Assembly (NCBI GenBank): GCA_003446015.1
Contig: DMBU01000167.1
Coordinates: forward strand, 1-28,181
Direction of reading: 5' to 3'
Source of the DNA: Bacteroidales bacterium
GTDB taxonomy: Bacteria; Bacteroidota; Bacteroidia; Bacteroidales; UBA12077
DNA: 28,181 bases
In this document: piece after piece, positions 1 through 9,400 of the stretch
Numbering within the stretch: position 1 is the first letter of the stretch
Layout of the letters: each line of letters starts with the position of its first letter
Position numbers and translations under genes: made by a program
Notes under the pieces: model-generated
Database searches by the model: none
Told to the model about the DNA's origin: nothing
The model's input: only the letters and a program-made list of their open reading frames with translations

Positions 1-18
1 GGTTTTTTACCGGCTTTT

Positions 19-48
19 TTTGTTTCATCAATTTTTTATTTACATTTG
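19..48 (+). promoter_or_regulatory. Bacteroidota-type promoter ahead of the TPP riboswitch
   Basis: A perfect TAnnTTTG -7 element (TACATTTG, 41-48) is preceded by TTTG (19-22) with an 18-bp spacer, the arrangement of the Bacteroidota primary sigma factor. Transcription would start near 54-56, just before the riboswitch aptamer at 59, so promoter and aptamer positions support each other. Confidence 0.72.
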
Positions 49-57
49 CCTAATCAA

Positions 58-128
58 TGGGGTGCCAAAAATACAGGCTGAGATCATACCCTCCGAACCT
101 GGTCCAGGTAATTCTGGATAGGGAAAAG
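58..128 (+). promoter_or_regulatory. TPP (THI-box) riboswitch
   Basis: The conserved thiamin pyrophosphate aptamer elements occur in the right order: GGGGTGCC (59-66), CTGAGA (78-83), ATACCC (86-91), GAACCTG (95-101), CCAGGTAATTCTGG (104-117) and ATAGGGAA (118-125). The pyrimidine-binding CUGAGA and the GAACCUG/GGAUAGGGAA blocks are diagnostic. The optional P3 extension is short. The aptamer lies about 200 nt upstream of the TonB-dependent receptor gene and shares its transcript. In this phylum TPP riboswitches often control outer-membrane thiamin receptors, so the expected behaviour is lower receptor expression when TPP is plentiful. The expression platform is not clear: no strong terminator directly follows the aptamer. 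Confidence 0.93.
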
Positions 129-326
129 AGTTAATCAAAAATTTCCCATTGTTTTTCATTAAAGTTGATAAGTAATGTTTGCTATTAAACAAGTAAACTA
201 AAATCATTATTTAATAAAAACAATGATTTAAAGAGGCCTCTGGTTTTCTTTATAATACAAATAATACTTTCAACTATCCAAATGTTAACTCTGTCGGCCC
301 TCAGGCAGGCAATAAAAATTTAAAAA

Positions 327-2771
327 ATGAAACGGATAGTAATTTTAATTTTATTAAGTACATTTTCACTTACACTTTTTTCACAAGAAACCATTACAGG
401 AAAAATTGTTAATCAGAGTGGACAACCATTAATAGGAGCTAATGTAATTATTAAAGAAACTTATAAAGGGACAGCCAGTAATTCGTTGGGAGAATTTAGT
501 TTTTCAAAGATCAAACCAAAAAAATATACGTTTGTTATTTCTTATTTAGGATATAAAACTTTAGAACAGGAAGTAGCTCAAGAGAATCTTCAGAATCTGA
601 AATTTATTCTTGAACCTTCGAGTATTTTATCTGAAGATGTTATTGTAACTGCAACAAGAGCGAAAGAAAACGACCCCGTTTCGTTCACAAACATTGGCAA
701 ATCAACCATAAAAGAAAATAATTACGGACAAGACATTCCATACTTATTGAGTTCAACTCCTTCAATTGTTTCTACGTCGGATGCAGGAACGGGAATTGGT
801 TATACCTATTTAAGAATTCGGGGTACAGATCAAAACAGAATTAATATTACGGTTAACGGAATACCAATAAATGACTCCGAATCGCATGGCGTTTGGTTTG
901 TAAATATGCCCGATTTATTATCATCGGTTGATAACATACAAATTCAAAGAGGTGTTGGAACATCGAGTAATGGAGCAGCTTCCTTTGGAGCCACATTGAA
1001 TCTCCAAACAAAAACTTTTAATCAGGATGCATATGCTGAAATTAATTCGTTTGCAGGGAGCTTCAATACATTTAGAAACTCAGTAAGTTTTGGAACCGGA
1101 TTAATCAACAACAAATTTTCCTTCGATGGTAGGATGTCAAAAATTGTTTCTGATGGGTTTGTAGATCGGGCTAGTTCAAATCTGGAATCATTTTACTTAT
1201 CAGGATCATATTACACAAGCAGAAGTATTTTAAAAGCAAACATTATCTCAGGAAAAGAAAAAACATATCAGGCGTGGAATGGGGTTCCAAAAGTAAAACT
1301 TGAGAATGACCTTGCAGGTATGCAAAGATATTTGGATCATTGGTTAATTGATCAGGAGGAATATGATCATATGATAAATTCAAATAATAGAACTTATAAT
1401 TTCTACACTTACGATAATGAAACAGATAATTATAAACAAGATCATTACCAGCTTTTTTATTCGTATGAATTTAATTCATCGTTTCATGTAAATACAGCTT
1501 TACATTACACCAGAGGCCTTGGCTATTATGAACAATATAAAAAAGATCGTGACTTCGTTGATTATCAGCTTGAAGATTTAATTATCAGCACTGATACAAT
1601 TACAAGTACCGATTTAATTCAACAAAAATGGTTAGATAATCATTTCTATGGTGGAGTATTCTCCTTAGCTTATCAAAAGGGTGGATTAGATTTTGTTTTT
1701 GGAGGTGGATGGAATCAATACCTGGGAAATCATTTTGGTGAAGTTATATGGGCCAAATACGCAAGTAATGGGAATATTGGGCATCGCTGGTACGAAAATG
1801 ATGGAGACAAAACTGATTTTAATATTTATACAAAAATCAACTATTTACTAGTTAATAAATTAAATACTTACATCGATTTACAATACAGAAATATTAATTA
1901 TTCAATTGAAGGAATTGATGATAATCAGAGAAATATAACTCAAAATCACAGATTCAATTTCTTTAATCCCAAATTAGGTTTATTTTATCAAATCAATGAG
2001 TTGCATTCATCATACTTTACATTTGGAGTGGCAAACAGAGAACCAAACCGAAGTAACTACACAGATGCCAATCCAAATAATCTTTTACCAAAAGCTGAAA
2101 CTTTGTATAATTTAGAGTTAGGTTATGATTTAAAAGCTACAAGTGCTTATTTCAGCTCAAATATCTATTACATGACCTATAAAGATCAATTAGTTTTAAC
2201 TGGCCAAATTAATGATGTTGGAGATCCAATAATGACAAACGTTGAAAAAAGCTATCGCTTAGGGCTTGAATTATCTGTAGGACTTAAACTTTTAGAGAAA
2301 ATAGAAATCTCGGCAAATGCAACTTTCAGCAGAAATAAAATTGATAATTTCATCGAATATGTTGATAATTGGGATACATGGGGGCAAGATGTTAATCATA
2401 TTGGGGAAACTGATTTGGCATTCTCCCCGAATATCATTGCAAACGGATCTATTACGTATGAGGTATTTAGTAATTTTAAAACAACATTTATCTCTAAATA
2501 TGTTGGGAAACAATATATCGACAATACTTCTAATGATGCTAGATCAATTGATCCCTATTTTGTAAATGATTTAAAGCTCTCGTATTCTATTCGCACAAAA
2601 TTTATTAAAGATATTAGTTTTAATGTGCTTGTAAATAATATATTTAATCACGAATATGAATCAAATGCCTGGGTTTATAGATATAGTCTGGGTGGAGAAG
2701 AATATTTGATGGATGGATATTTCCCGCAAGCTGGTATAAATATTTTAGGAGGAATTACGCTTAAATTTTAA
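327..2771 (+). CDS. TonB-dependent outer-membrane receptor, probable thiamin uptake
   Basis: The 814-aa protein begins with a signal peptide (about residues 1-19, MKRIVILILLSTFSLTLFSQ region). A carboxypeptidase-regulatory-like beta-sandwich follows (about 22-100, GKIVNQSGQPLIGANV), then a TonB-box-like DVIVTATR and a plug domain (about 105-230, with LRIRGTD and the SHGVWFVNMPDLLSS segment). The rest is a long barrel ending in the aromatic-terminated ILGGITLKF typical of outer-membrane proteins. It would bind a substrate at the cell surface and import it with TonB-ExbBD energy. The family alone does not give the substrate; thiamin or a derivative is inferred from the TPP riboswitch in the leader. 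No thiamin inner-membrane transporter (PnuT) or biosynthetic gene follows, so the unit seems to be a lone receptor. No Shine-Dalgarno precedes the start, as is normal in this phylum. Confidence 0.9.
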   Translation: MKRIVILILLSTFSLTLFSQETITGKIVNQSGQPLIGANVIIKETYKGTASNSLGEFSFSKIKPKKYTFVISYLGYKTLEQEVAQENLQNLKFILEPSSILSEDVIVTATRAKENDPVSFTNIGKSTIKENNYGQDIPYLLSSTPSIVSTSDAGTGIGYTYLRIRGTDQNRINITVNGIPINDSESHGVWFVNMPDLLSSVDNIQIQRGVGTSSNGAASFGATLNLQTKTFNQDAYAEINSFAGSFNTFRNSVSFGTGLINNKFSFDGRMSKIVSDGFVDRASSNLESFYLSGSYYTSRSILKANIISGKEKTYQAWNGVPKVKLENDLAGMQRYLDHWLIDQEEYDHMINSNNRTYNFYTYDNETDNYKQDHYQLFYSYEFNSSFHVNTALHYTRGLGYYEQYKKDRDFVDYQLEDLIISTDTITSTDLIQQKWLDNHFYGGVFSLAYQKGGLDFVFGGGWNQYLGNHFGEVIWAKYASNGNIGHRWYENDGDKTDFNIYTKINYLLVNKLNTYIDLQYRNINYSIEGIDDNQRNITQNHRFNFFNPKLGLFYQINELHSSYFTFGVANREPNRSNYTDANPNNLLPKAETLYNLELGYDLKATSAYFSSNIYYMTYKDQLVLTGQINDVGDPIMTNVEKSYRLGLELSVGLKLLEKIEISANATFSRNKIDNFIEYVDNWDTWGQDVNHIGETDLAFSPNIIANGSITYEVFSNFKTTFISKYVGKQYIDNTSNDARSIDPYFVNDLKLSYSIRTKFIKDISFNVLVNNIFNHEYESNAWVYRYSLGGEEYLMDGYFPQAGINILGGITLKF

Positions 2772-2800
2772 TTGTCTGAAATATTTAAAAAAAAACTCAC

Positions 2801-2861
2801 AATCTTTTTATTTTGAAAACCTGATTAAATAAAAGGTTCAGATTATTAGATAATTTTTTTT
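2801..2861 (+). terminator. Possible terminator after the TonB-dependent receptor
   Basis: AATCT+TTTTATTT (2801-2813) can pair with AAATAAAA (2827-2834) and AGATT (2840-2844), leaving a five-base bulge. A run of T follows (2853-2861). The stem is A/T rich, so the call is tentative. Confidence 0.4.
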
Positions 2862-3016
2862 CGAAAATCAACTTTTTTTTCGAAACAAAATGAGTAAAAA
2901 AACGTTTCAGTAATTAGAAAACAATACTTCGCTTAATTTACTAACCAATAGCAAGTAAAGTTGTGTGAGGACAGTTTTTTCATTTAAATTTTAGGTTTAA
3001 TTTTTAGGGTATTAAG

Positions 3017-3048
3017 AAAGTCAGGAGCAATAGGTTTCTGGCTTTTTT
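3017..3048 (+). terminator. Probable intrinsic terminator in the 2772-3152 gap
   Basis: AGTCAGGA (3019-3026) pairs with TTCTGGCT (3036-3043) through two G-U wobbles, followed directly by a T-run (3043-3048). It lies 250 bp past the receptor stop and just ahead of the peptide-binding protein, so that gene probably has its own promoter. It could also end a short unannotated transcript. Confidence 0.5.
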
Positions 3049-3130
3049 AATTCTATAAAATGTACCGATTTACCAGCTTCAATTTTATGTATTTGAAAAT
3101 TTTGGATCAAAATTGTCAATGTTTTTTAAC

Positions 3131-3138
3131 TATTTTTG
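3131..3138 (+). promoter_or_regulatory. -7 element close to the peptide-binding protein start
   Basis: TATTTTTG matches TAnnTTTG, but no TTTG sits at the usual -33 distance. Used as a promoter, it would start transcription near 3144, only about nine bases before the ATG at 3153, giving an almost leaderless message. It also supports that ATG over the in-frame Met at 3060, which lies upstream of the promoter. Confidence 0.4.
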
Positions 3139-3152
3139 TGAAAAACAACTTT

Positions 3153-4775
3153 ATGTCTTCAAAAAAAATACTCTATACTCTTTCTCTATTATTTCTTTTT
3201 TCGTGCGAAAATAAAACAGAACATCTCAATAAAAACGTTTTTCGTTACAATGAATCCAAAGGCATCTCAACATTAGACCCTGCTTTTGCAAAAACACAGG
3301 TATTAATTTGGCCCACAAACCAGCTTTTTAATGGTTTAGTTCAAATGGATAATAATCTGAATATTGAACCTTGTATTGCAAAAAACTGGAAAATATCAAA
3401 TACCGGCAAAACCTATACATTTTCGTTACGAAATGATGTTTACTTTCATAATCACAAGATTTTTAAAAATGGAATAGGCAGAAAAGTTTCTGCCTTTGAT
3501 TTTGAATATAGTTTAAACAGAATTATTCATCCAGAAACGGCTTCTCCAGGAGCATGGATTTTTAACAATGTTTCAAAAGATGGAATAAAAGCACTTAATG
3601 ATAGTATACTGCAAATTAATTTAATAAGTCCATTCCCCGCTTTTTTAGGATTACTTTCCATGCAATACTGTTCTGTTGTCCCCAAAGAGATTGTTGATTT
3701 TTACCGCGATGATTTTAGAAATAATCCTGTGGGTACCGGTCCCTTTCAGTTTAAGTTATGGAAAGAAGGCGAAAAACTCATTTTAACAAAGAATCCAAAT
3801 TATTTTGAAAAAGATAGTATGGGAAAGCCACTACCCTACTTAGATGCGGTTTCAATTACATTTATAAACGATAAGCAATCGGAATTTTTAGAATTTTTAA
3901 AGGGTAATCTTGACTTTATTAATGGTTTAAATCCTGCAAATAAAGACGAAATGTTAACAAAAAATGGAAATTTAAACCCTAAGTATGAAAATCGATTTAG
4001 AATGATCAATCAACCTTATTTGAACACTGAATATTTAGGATTTCTGCTTGACTCATCAAAGATAAAAGATAAGTCATCGCCAGTTTTAAATAAAAAAATC
4101 AGACAAGCCATTAATTATGGTTTTGATCGTAAAAAGATGATGACCTACTTAAGAAATAATATTGGAAATCCGGCTACTGAAGGATTTATTCCAATTGGAT
4201 TGCCTTCTTATAACAGGAATTTAAAAGGATATTCTTATAATCCTGATGAAACAAGAAGATTACTTTCAGAAGCAGGATTTCCAAATGGTGAAGGATTATC
4301 TCCGATAACTTTAACAACAACCAGTGATTATCTTGACTTATGCGAATACATTCAGCAACAATTAGCTCAGTTTGGGATTGAAATAATTATTGATGTAAAC
4401 ACAGGAGCTACATTCAGAGATATGGTTGCAAACTCTAAACTTGAATTTTTCAGAGGTTCCTGGATTGCAGATTATCCTGATGCCGAAAACTATCTTGCCT
4501 TATTCTACAGTAAAAACCTAAGTCCTATCGGACCAAATTATACGCATTATACTAATCCTGAATTTGATAAAATTTATGAGCGAGCTATGCTTGAAATTAA
4601 TGATAGCTTAAGATTTGAACTCTATGACAAGATGAATCATCTAATTATGAATGATGCCGCTATTGTTCCATTATATTATGATGAAGTTATTCGATTTGTA
4701 AAAAATGATATCGTTGGTTTTGAAAGTAATCCAATGAATTTATTAAATTTGAAATACCTTAGAAAACAACCATAA
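3153..4775 (+). CDS. Lipoprotein, family 5 extracellular solute-binding protein (DppA/OppA-like)
   Basis: The open frame extends up to a Met at 3060, but the ATG at 3153 is chosen because it places a lipoprotein signal exactly at the N-terminus (MSSKKILYTLSLLFLFSC, lipobox LFSC, lipidated Cys18). The mature part is a typical SBP_bac_5 fold: an N-terminal STLDPAFAK segment, the FNGLVQMD and IAKNWKIS motifs, YTFSLRNDVYFHN, NPVGTGPFQF, and a C-terminal half with IRQAINYGFDRKKMM. At about 540 aa its length is normal for oligopeptide or dipeptide binding proteins. No ABC permease or ATPase of the Dpp/Opp type is nearby, so it is an orphan whose transporter partner lies elsewhere. The next gene, a sugar kinase, starts two bases after its stop. 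This pairing raises the possibility of a muropeptide or amino-sugar ligand, but the ligand cannot be read from the sequence. Confidence 0.85.
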   Translation: MSSKKILYTLSLLFLFSCENKTEHLNKNVFRYNESKGISTLDPAFAKTQVLIWPTNQLFNGLVQMDNNLNIEPCIAKNWKISNTGKTYTFSLRNDVYFHNHKIFKNGIGRKVSAFDFEYSLNRIIHPETASPGAWIFNNVSKDGIKALNDSILQINLISPFPAFLGLLSMQYCSVVPKEIVDFYRDDFRNNPVGTGPFQFKLWKEGEKLILTKNPNYFEKDSMGKPLPYLDAVSITFINDKQSEFLEFLKGNLDFINGLNPANKDEMLTKNGNLNPKYENRFRMINQPYLNTEYLGFLLDSSKIKDKSSPVLNKKIRQAINYGFDRKKMMTYLRNNIGNPATEGFIPIGLPSYNRNLKGYSYNPDETRRLLSEAGFPNGEGLSPITLTTTSDYLDLCEYIQQQLAQFGIEIIIDVNTGATFRDMVANSKLEFFRGSWIADYPDAENYLALFYSKNLSPIGPNYTHYTNPEFDKIYERAMLEINDSLRFELYDKMNHLIMNDAAIVPLYYDEVIRFVKNDIVGFESNPMNLLNLKYLRKQP

Positions 4776-4777
4776 AT

Positions 4778-5623
4778 ATGATTCTAGTTGCAGATAGTGG
4801 ATCGACAAATACTGATTGGGCAATTATTGAAGGAGACAAAATCACTTCAATTTTTACCACGAAAGGATTTAGTCCATATTTCACAAAAAGTGAGGAAATA
4901 CCAATTGAACTCAAAAAAAAGATCCCCAGGCATATTCAATTAGAGAATATTAGTGAAGTTTACTTTTATGGATCTGGCTGTTCATCGCCACAAATGAATA
5001 GTATTATCAATGAAGGATTAAAACGGTTTTTTCAATTTTCTTCAATAAAAATTGATCATGATTTATTGGCAGCAGCCAGAGCACTATTTTTTAATGAATC
5101 TGGAATTGTTTTAGTTCTTGGGACAGGGTCAAATACATGTATTTATGATGGCACAACTATAATAAAAAATGTTCCTTCTTTAGGTTATGTTTTAGGAGAT
5201 GAAGGTGGCGGTGATTATCTTGGAAAATTATTCATTACTAATTTATTATATAACAATATTCCGAAGGAGATTTATAAAGATTTTACATTAAAATACAATC
5301 TCACCCAAAGCGATATTCTTTACAAAATTTATAAAGGACCAAATCCAAACCGTTTTTTAGCTTCGTTCGGTGATTTTGTATTAAAGCATAGCCAGGATTC
5401 AACTATTGATAAAATAATCAAAAAATCTTTTACAGATTTATTTCTTAAACATATTACCAGGTATGCTAATTACCAAGATTACAAGATTCGGGTAAGCGGG
5501 TCGGTTGGTTTTTATTTTCAGGAACAATTAAAAGAAGTGGCTAAAGATTTCAATACTCATATTGACCTGATTGAAAGAAATCCTATTATTAGGCTTGCGC
5601 AATATCACATAAATAATCATTAA
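4778..5623 (+). CDS. BadF/BadG-type ATPase domain protein, N-acetylglucosamine kinase-like
   Basis: This 281-aa protein belongs to the ASKHA fold. It has a phosphate-1 motif DSGSTNTDWA (residues 6-15), the catalytic region IDHDLLAAARA with Asp95 as likely base, a phosphate-2 motif LGTGSNT (114-120), the LGDEGGGDYLGK signature (139-150) and a late VSGSVGF adenosine-type motif. These features fit the BadF/BadG/BcrA/BcrD family branch that includes eukaryotic NAGK and bacterial amino-sugar kinases. The expected reaction is ATP-dependent phosphorylation of GlcNAc or a related amino sugar such as MurNAc, in the cytoplasm. The start is two bases after the upstream stop codon, so it is translationally coupled to the peptide-binding lipoprotein. 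A shared role in cell-wall or chitin-oligomer salvage is plausible but inferred. Confidence 0.85.
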   Translation: MILVADSGSTNTDWAIIEGDKITSIFTTKGFSPYFTKSEEIPIELKKKIPRHIQLENISEVYFYGSGCSSPQMNSIINEGLKRFFQFSSIKIDHDLLAAARALFFNESGIVLVLGTGSNTCIYDGTTIIKNVPSLGYVLGDEGGGDYLGKLFITNLLYNNIPKEIYKDFTLKYNLTQSDILYKIYKGPNPNRFLASFGDFVLKHSQDSTIDKIIKKSFTDLFLKHITRYANYQDYKIRVSGSVGFYFQEQLKEVAKDFNTHIDLIERNPIIRLAQYHINNH

Positions 5624-5651
5624 TTTTACTTCATATTCTGAATTTTTTTGT

Positions 5652-5682
5652 TTTGATATCATATCTTTATCAAGTATCTTTA
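5652..5682 (+). promoter_or_regulatory. Probable promoter of the LytTR regulator-kinase operon
   Basis: TTTG (5652-5655) is followed after 19 bp by TATCTTTA (5675-5682), close to TAnnTTTG. The predicted start near 5690 leaves a short leader to the ATG at 5714. Confidence 0.42.
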
Positions 5683-5713
5683 AAATAGCAATTCTAAAAC
5701 TAATCGAACTTCG

Positions 5714-6466
5714 ATGAAAACCTGTATTATAATTGACGATGAAAAAAATGCCCGAGAAACTCTTTCTAAAATAATAGAGCGTTACTTTAGCTCTAAAATT
5801 AAAATTTTACAGTTAGCAGATTCAGTAAAAGAAGGAGTATTTGCCATTAATAAGTTTCATCCTGATATCGTTTTTCTTGATATAGAAATGCCTGAAGAAA
5901 ATGGATTTAAACTTTTCGATTATTTTGACATTTATGATTTTGAAGTTGTATTTACAACAGCATACAAACAATATGCAATTGATGCAATAAAATTCGCTGC
6001 CCTGGATTATCTTTTAAAACCAATCAACTATATTGATTTAAGAGATGTAATGGTGCGGTTAGAAAAAAAGCAAAACAAGTCATCAAATGCAGATCAAATT
6101 GAGGTATTTCTTAGTAATATCAATACAGACTCAGGGAATTTTAATAAAATTGCACTTCCTACTTTAGATGGCTTTCAATTAGAAAAAGTAAATAATATTG
6201 TGTATTGCCAGGCCGAAGAAAACTATTGTAAGATTTTCACAAATAGAAACGAAGCCATTTTAGTAGCACGAACGTTGAAGAATATTGAAGAATTATTGCC
6301 AAACGAATTGTTTTTCAGGATTCATAAATCACATTTGGTTAATATGAATTATATTAAATCATATAGTAAATCGGATGGATACAAAATAATTCTGGATAAC
6401 GGAATTGAGTTAGATGTAGCCACACGAAGAAATGAAGAATTTTTAAAAGCGCTCACCAAGCGATAA
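5714..6466 (+). CDS. LytTR-family response regulator
   Basis: The 250-aa protein has a receiver domain (about 1-120) with acidic pair Asp8/Asp9, phospho-acceptor Asp56 (VFLDIEMP), Thr81/Thr82 and Lys102 (LLKPIN). After a short linker comes a LytTR DNA-binding domain (about 148-250; GFQLEKVNNIVYCQAEENYC, FFRIHKSHLVNMNYI, LDVATRRNEEFL). It would be phosphorylated by the histidine kinase encoded 17 bp downstream and bind DNA as a LytTR dimer. All residues needed for phosphorelay are present. Targets cannot be deduced; neighbouring genes are on separate transcription units. Confidence 0.93.
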   Translation: MKTCIIIDDEKNARETLSKIIERYFSSKIKILQLADSVKEGVFAINKFHPDIVFLDIEMPEENGFKLFDYFDIYDFEVVFTTAYKQYAIDAIKFAALDYLLKPINYIDLRDVMVRLEKKQNKSSNADQIEVFLSNINTDSGNFNKIALPTLDGFQLEKVNNIVYCQAEENYCKIFTNRNEAILVARTLKNIEELLPNELFFRIHKSHLVNMNYIKSYSKSDGYKIILDNGIELDVATRRNEEFLKALTKR

Positions 6467-6483
6467 AGCGGGAATACCGAAGA

Positions 6484-9400
6484 ATGAAAAAAGCCCTGTA
6501 TCTTATACTAATTATCATCTTTTTCTCTGTTTATTCTTTATCGGGACAACAATTTTATACAAGAAATTATACAATAAATAATGGATTACCAAGTAATTGT
6601 ATTCGAGATATCTACAAAGATAGCAGGGACTTTTTATGGCTGGGAACAGATGCCGGACTATCCAGGTTTGATGGAAAGGATTTTACTATCTACACATCTC
6701 AGGATGGTTTGTCTGGGGATAAAATCTGGTCCATTACTGAGTCGGAAGAAGGGAATATATGGATTGGAACTCATGATGGTGGAATTTCAGAATTTAATGG
6801 TAAAGAGATAGTATCTTATAACACTGAATCAGGTTTAATTTCAAATGAGGTTAGAAAACTTCATTATTCGAATAAATTTAAGCTATTACTAATTGGTACT
6901 GAAGATGGTTTATCCATTTATAGTAATCATAAATTTATTTCATTTCATCAGAAACTAAATAATGTAAATCAAAGGCTACAAATAAATGGGTTTCTTGAAA
7001 ACGATGAATTCATTTATGTGTTTACAAATGGGAATGGATTGTATAAATACATTCCGCAAATAGAGAGTCTAATTCGAATACCTGCAGATCAAAAAATAAA
7101 TAATCATTTAATTTCTTCTGCCTATATTTCTGGTTCAGGCGATACACTTATAAATTTCAAAAGAAACAGCCTTTTATCCATCAAAAAGAATAAGAAAAAC
7201 ATCACTGATCTTGTTGGACATATTACTGACTATGTGACAGATAATAATAACAATATTTGGATTTCGGCGTGGAATAATAATTATTTAAATGCAGGAGGGC
7301 TTTTCAAATTTGATAGTACTGGAGTAACAAATTTCACGAACTATCTGGGTATTAAAACAAAAAATGTATTATCGCTTGAGTTTGATTCTAAAGTAAACTT
7401 ATTATGGATTGGTACTGAAGAAAATGGCTTGTATTTGTATCCGATTACAAATTTCACCTACTATAAGGCTACGGATTTTAATTTATCCGAGTTAAACATT
7501 ACAGATTTGAATGTTGATAATGAGAATAATTTGTGGATAGTTACGGAAAAAACTGTGATCAAAAAGTTTGGTAATGGAAGTTATAAAATTTATCCTTTTG
7601 AGCTTTTCAAAACAAAATTTAATTTGTTTACTAAAAACACCATAAAAAAGAAATATAGTTATTTAATTGATCAGTCCGGATCATTCGAAAAGTATAATAA
7701 ACTTATTTCATCAGGGTTGTATCCCTTTGCAAATCCTTATGCAAAGATTGATGGAAAAATCTTAACAGCTAATAGCTTATATAAGCCTTTAAAATACGAC
7801 ATTCTGGTAAATAAGAAATTAAAATCATTTACCAATACTATCTTAGATTCTAAAGGGAATATATGGGTAGGTAGTAATGTTGGTGTATTTAAAATTGATA
7901 AAAAAACGAATCAGCTTACTTTTTTTGATTTGGAAGGAACACAATTTACCAGTTTTGCTTTTGATAAAGAAGATAAGATATATGGTGTAAGCTGGGCTGA
8001 TTTATATGTATATCCTGACATAGAACATAATTCGAATTATTACTTGTATAATTATTACGAATCCAAAACTCCCATAAATATTACCAAAATAAAAGAACAA
8101 AACGAAAAACTGTGGTTTGTGAGTGCAGATTATGGATTATTCGTTTCTAAAAATACTGGATTTTACTCTACCTACGATCAGAATATTTTTGATAACCAGT
8201 CGTTTAACGATATTTGTTTTGATAATTTTGGAAATATAATCATTGGAGGGAATAATGGGAAAATCTATGTTACAGAACTCGTTAATGATTCTTTACAAAC
8301 AAAGTTTGAAATAGACAATAAAAAAGGACTACTTGGCACAAGTATTCGGTGGCTCAACAACACACAAGACAACCTTCTAATTGCAGGTACCAATTCTGGT
8401 TTGAATATAGTTGATCTTAATAAATTGTATACTAATGGAAGGGTTTATTTAAAAACATTTAATAAGCATGACGGGTTTATTGATTATTCGGGTAAAGTCT
8501 CCATTATTCAAAATGACAAAAAATTATGGGTCGGGTCAAATTCGAATCTTATTTCTGTTGATCTTGAAAATCTTTTAAAGGAGAATGACCAGTTCGTTAA
8601 TTTTTTTATTAAATCGATAGCTATTAACGATGAAATTCTTGATGTTAAAAATTTAGAGAAATTTGATCTCTGGACAAATCTTCCTAAAACTACAATTACC
8701 TTACCATATTACAAAAACTCAATTAGCTTTAATTTTGATGTTATTGAATATATTGATCCGGATAAAATAGCTTTTCAACATAAACTTGAGGGTTATCAAA
8801 GAAATTGGATTTTTGAATCAAAAGATCGAAAAATAGTTTTTCAAAATTTAAAACCCGGTAAATACAGACTAAGAATAAAAGTAGCCAGAAAGGACGGAGA
8901 TATTTCAAACCAGGAATTATCAATACCCTTTATAATTCTTGCTCCTTTTTATCTCAAATGGTGGTTTATATCTTTAGGACTTGGGTTTATTCTATTTCTA
9001 ATTTGGTTATTAATCTATGTCAGAACCAAAACGGTTAAAAAAAGAGAAAGACAAAGATCTGAAATTGCAGAACGAATTAGTGAGTTTGAAATGAAAGCAT
9101 TAAGAGCGCAAATGAATCCTCACTTCATTTTTAATGCAATTAATTCTATTCAAAACTATATGCTTGATAATGATATTGATTCAGCTTTAAGTCATTTATC
9201 TGATTTCGCTAAATTAATCAGATTAACACTCGATAATGTCTCAAAAAAGAAAATCACCCTTGATGAAGAACTAAACTATTTGAAATACTATATTCGTTTA
9301 GAGCAAATGCGATTTGACAAGAAGTTTGAAACTCAAATAATTTTACCACCTGAATACGAAAATTCAAAAATAATTATTCCTTCAATGATCCTTCAACCTT

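Noticed and set aside
3060..3152. Longer N-terminus for the peptide-binding protein starting at 3060
   Set aside because: The extra 31 residues would bury the lipoprotein signal and lie upstream of a promoter-like element. The ATG at 3153 gives a correct lipobox.
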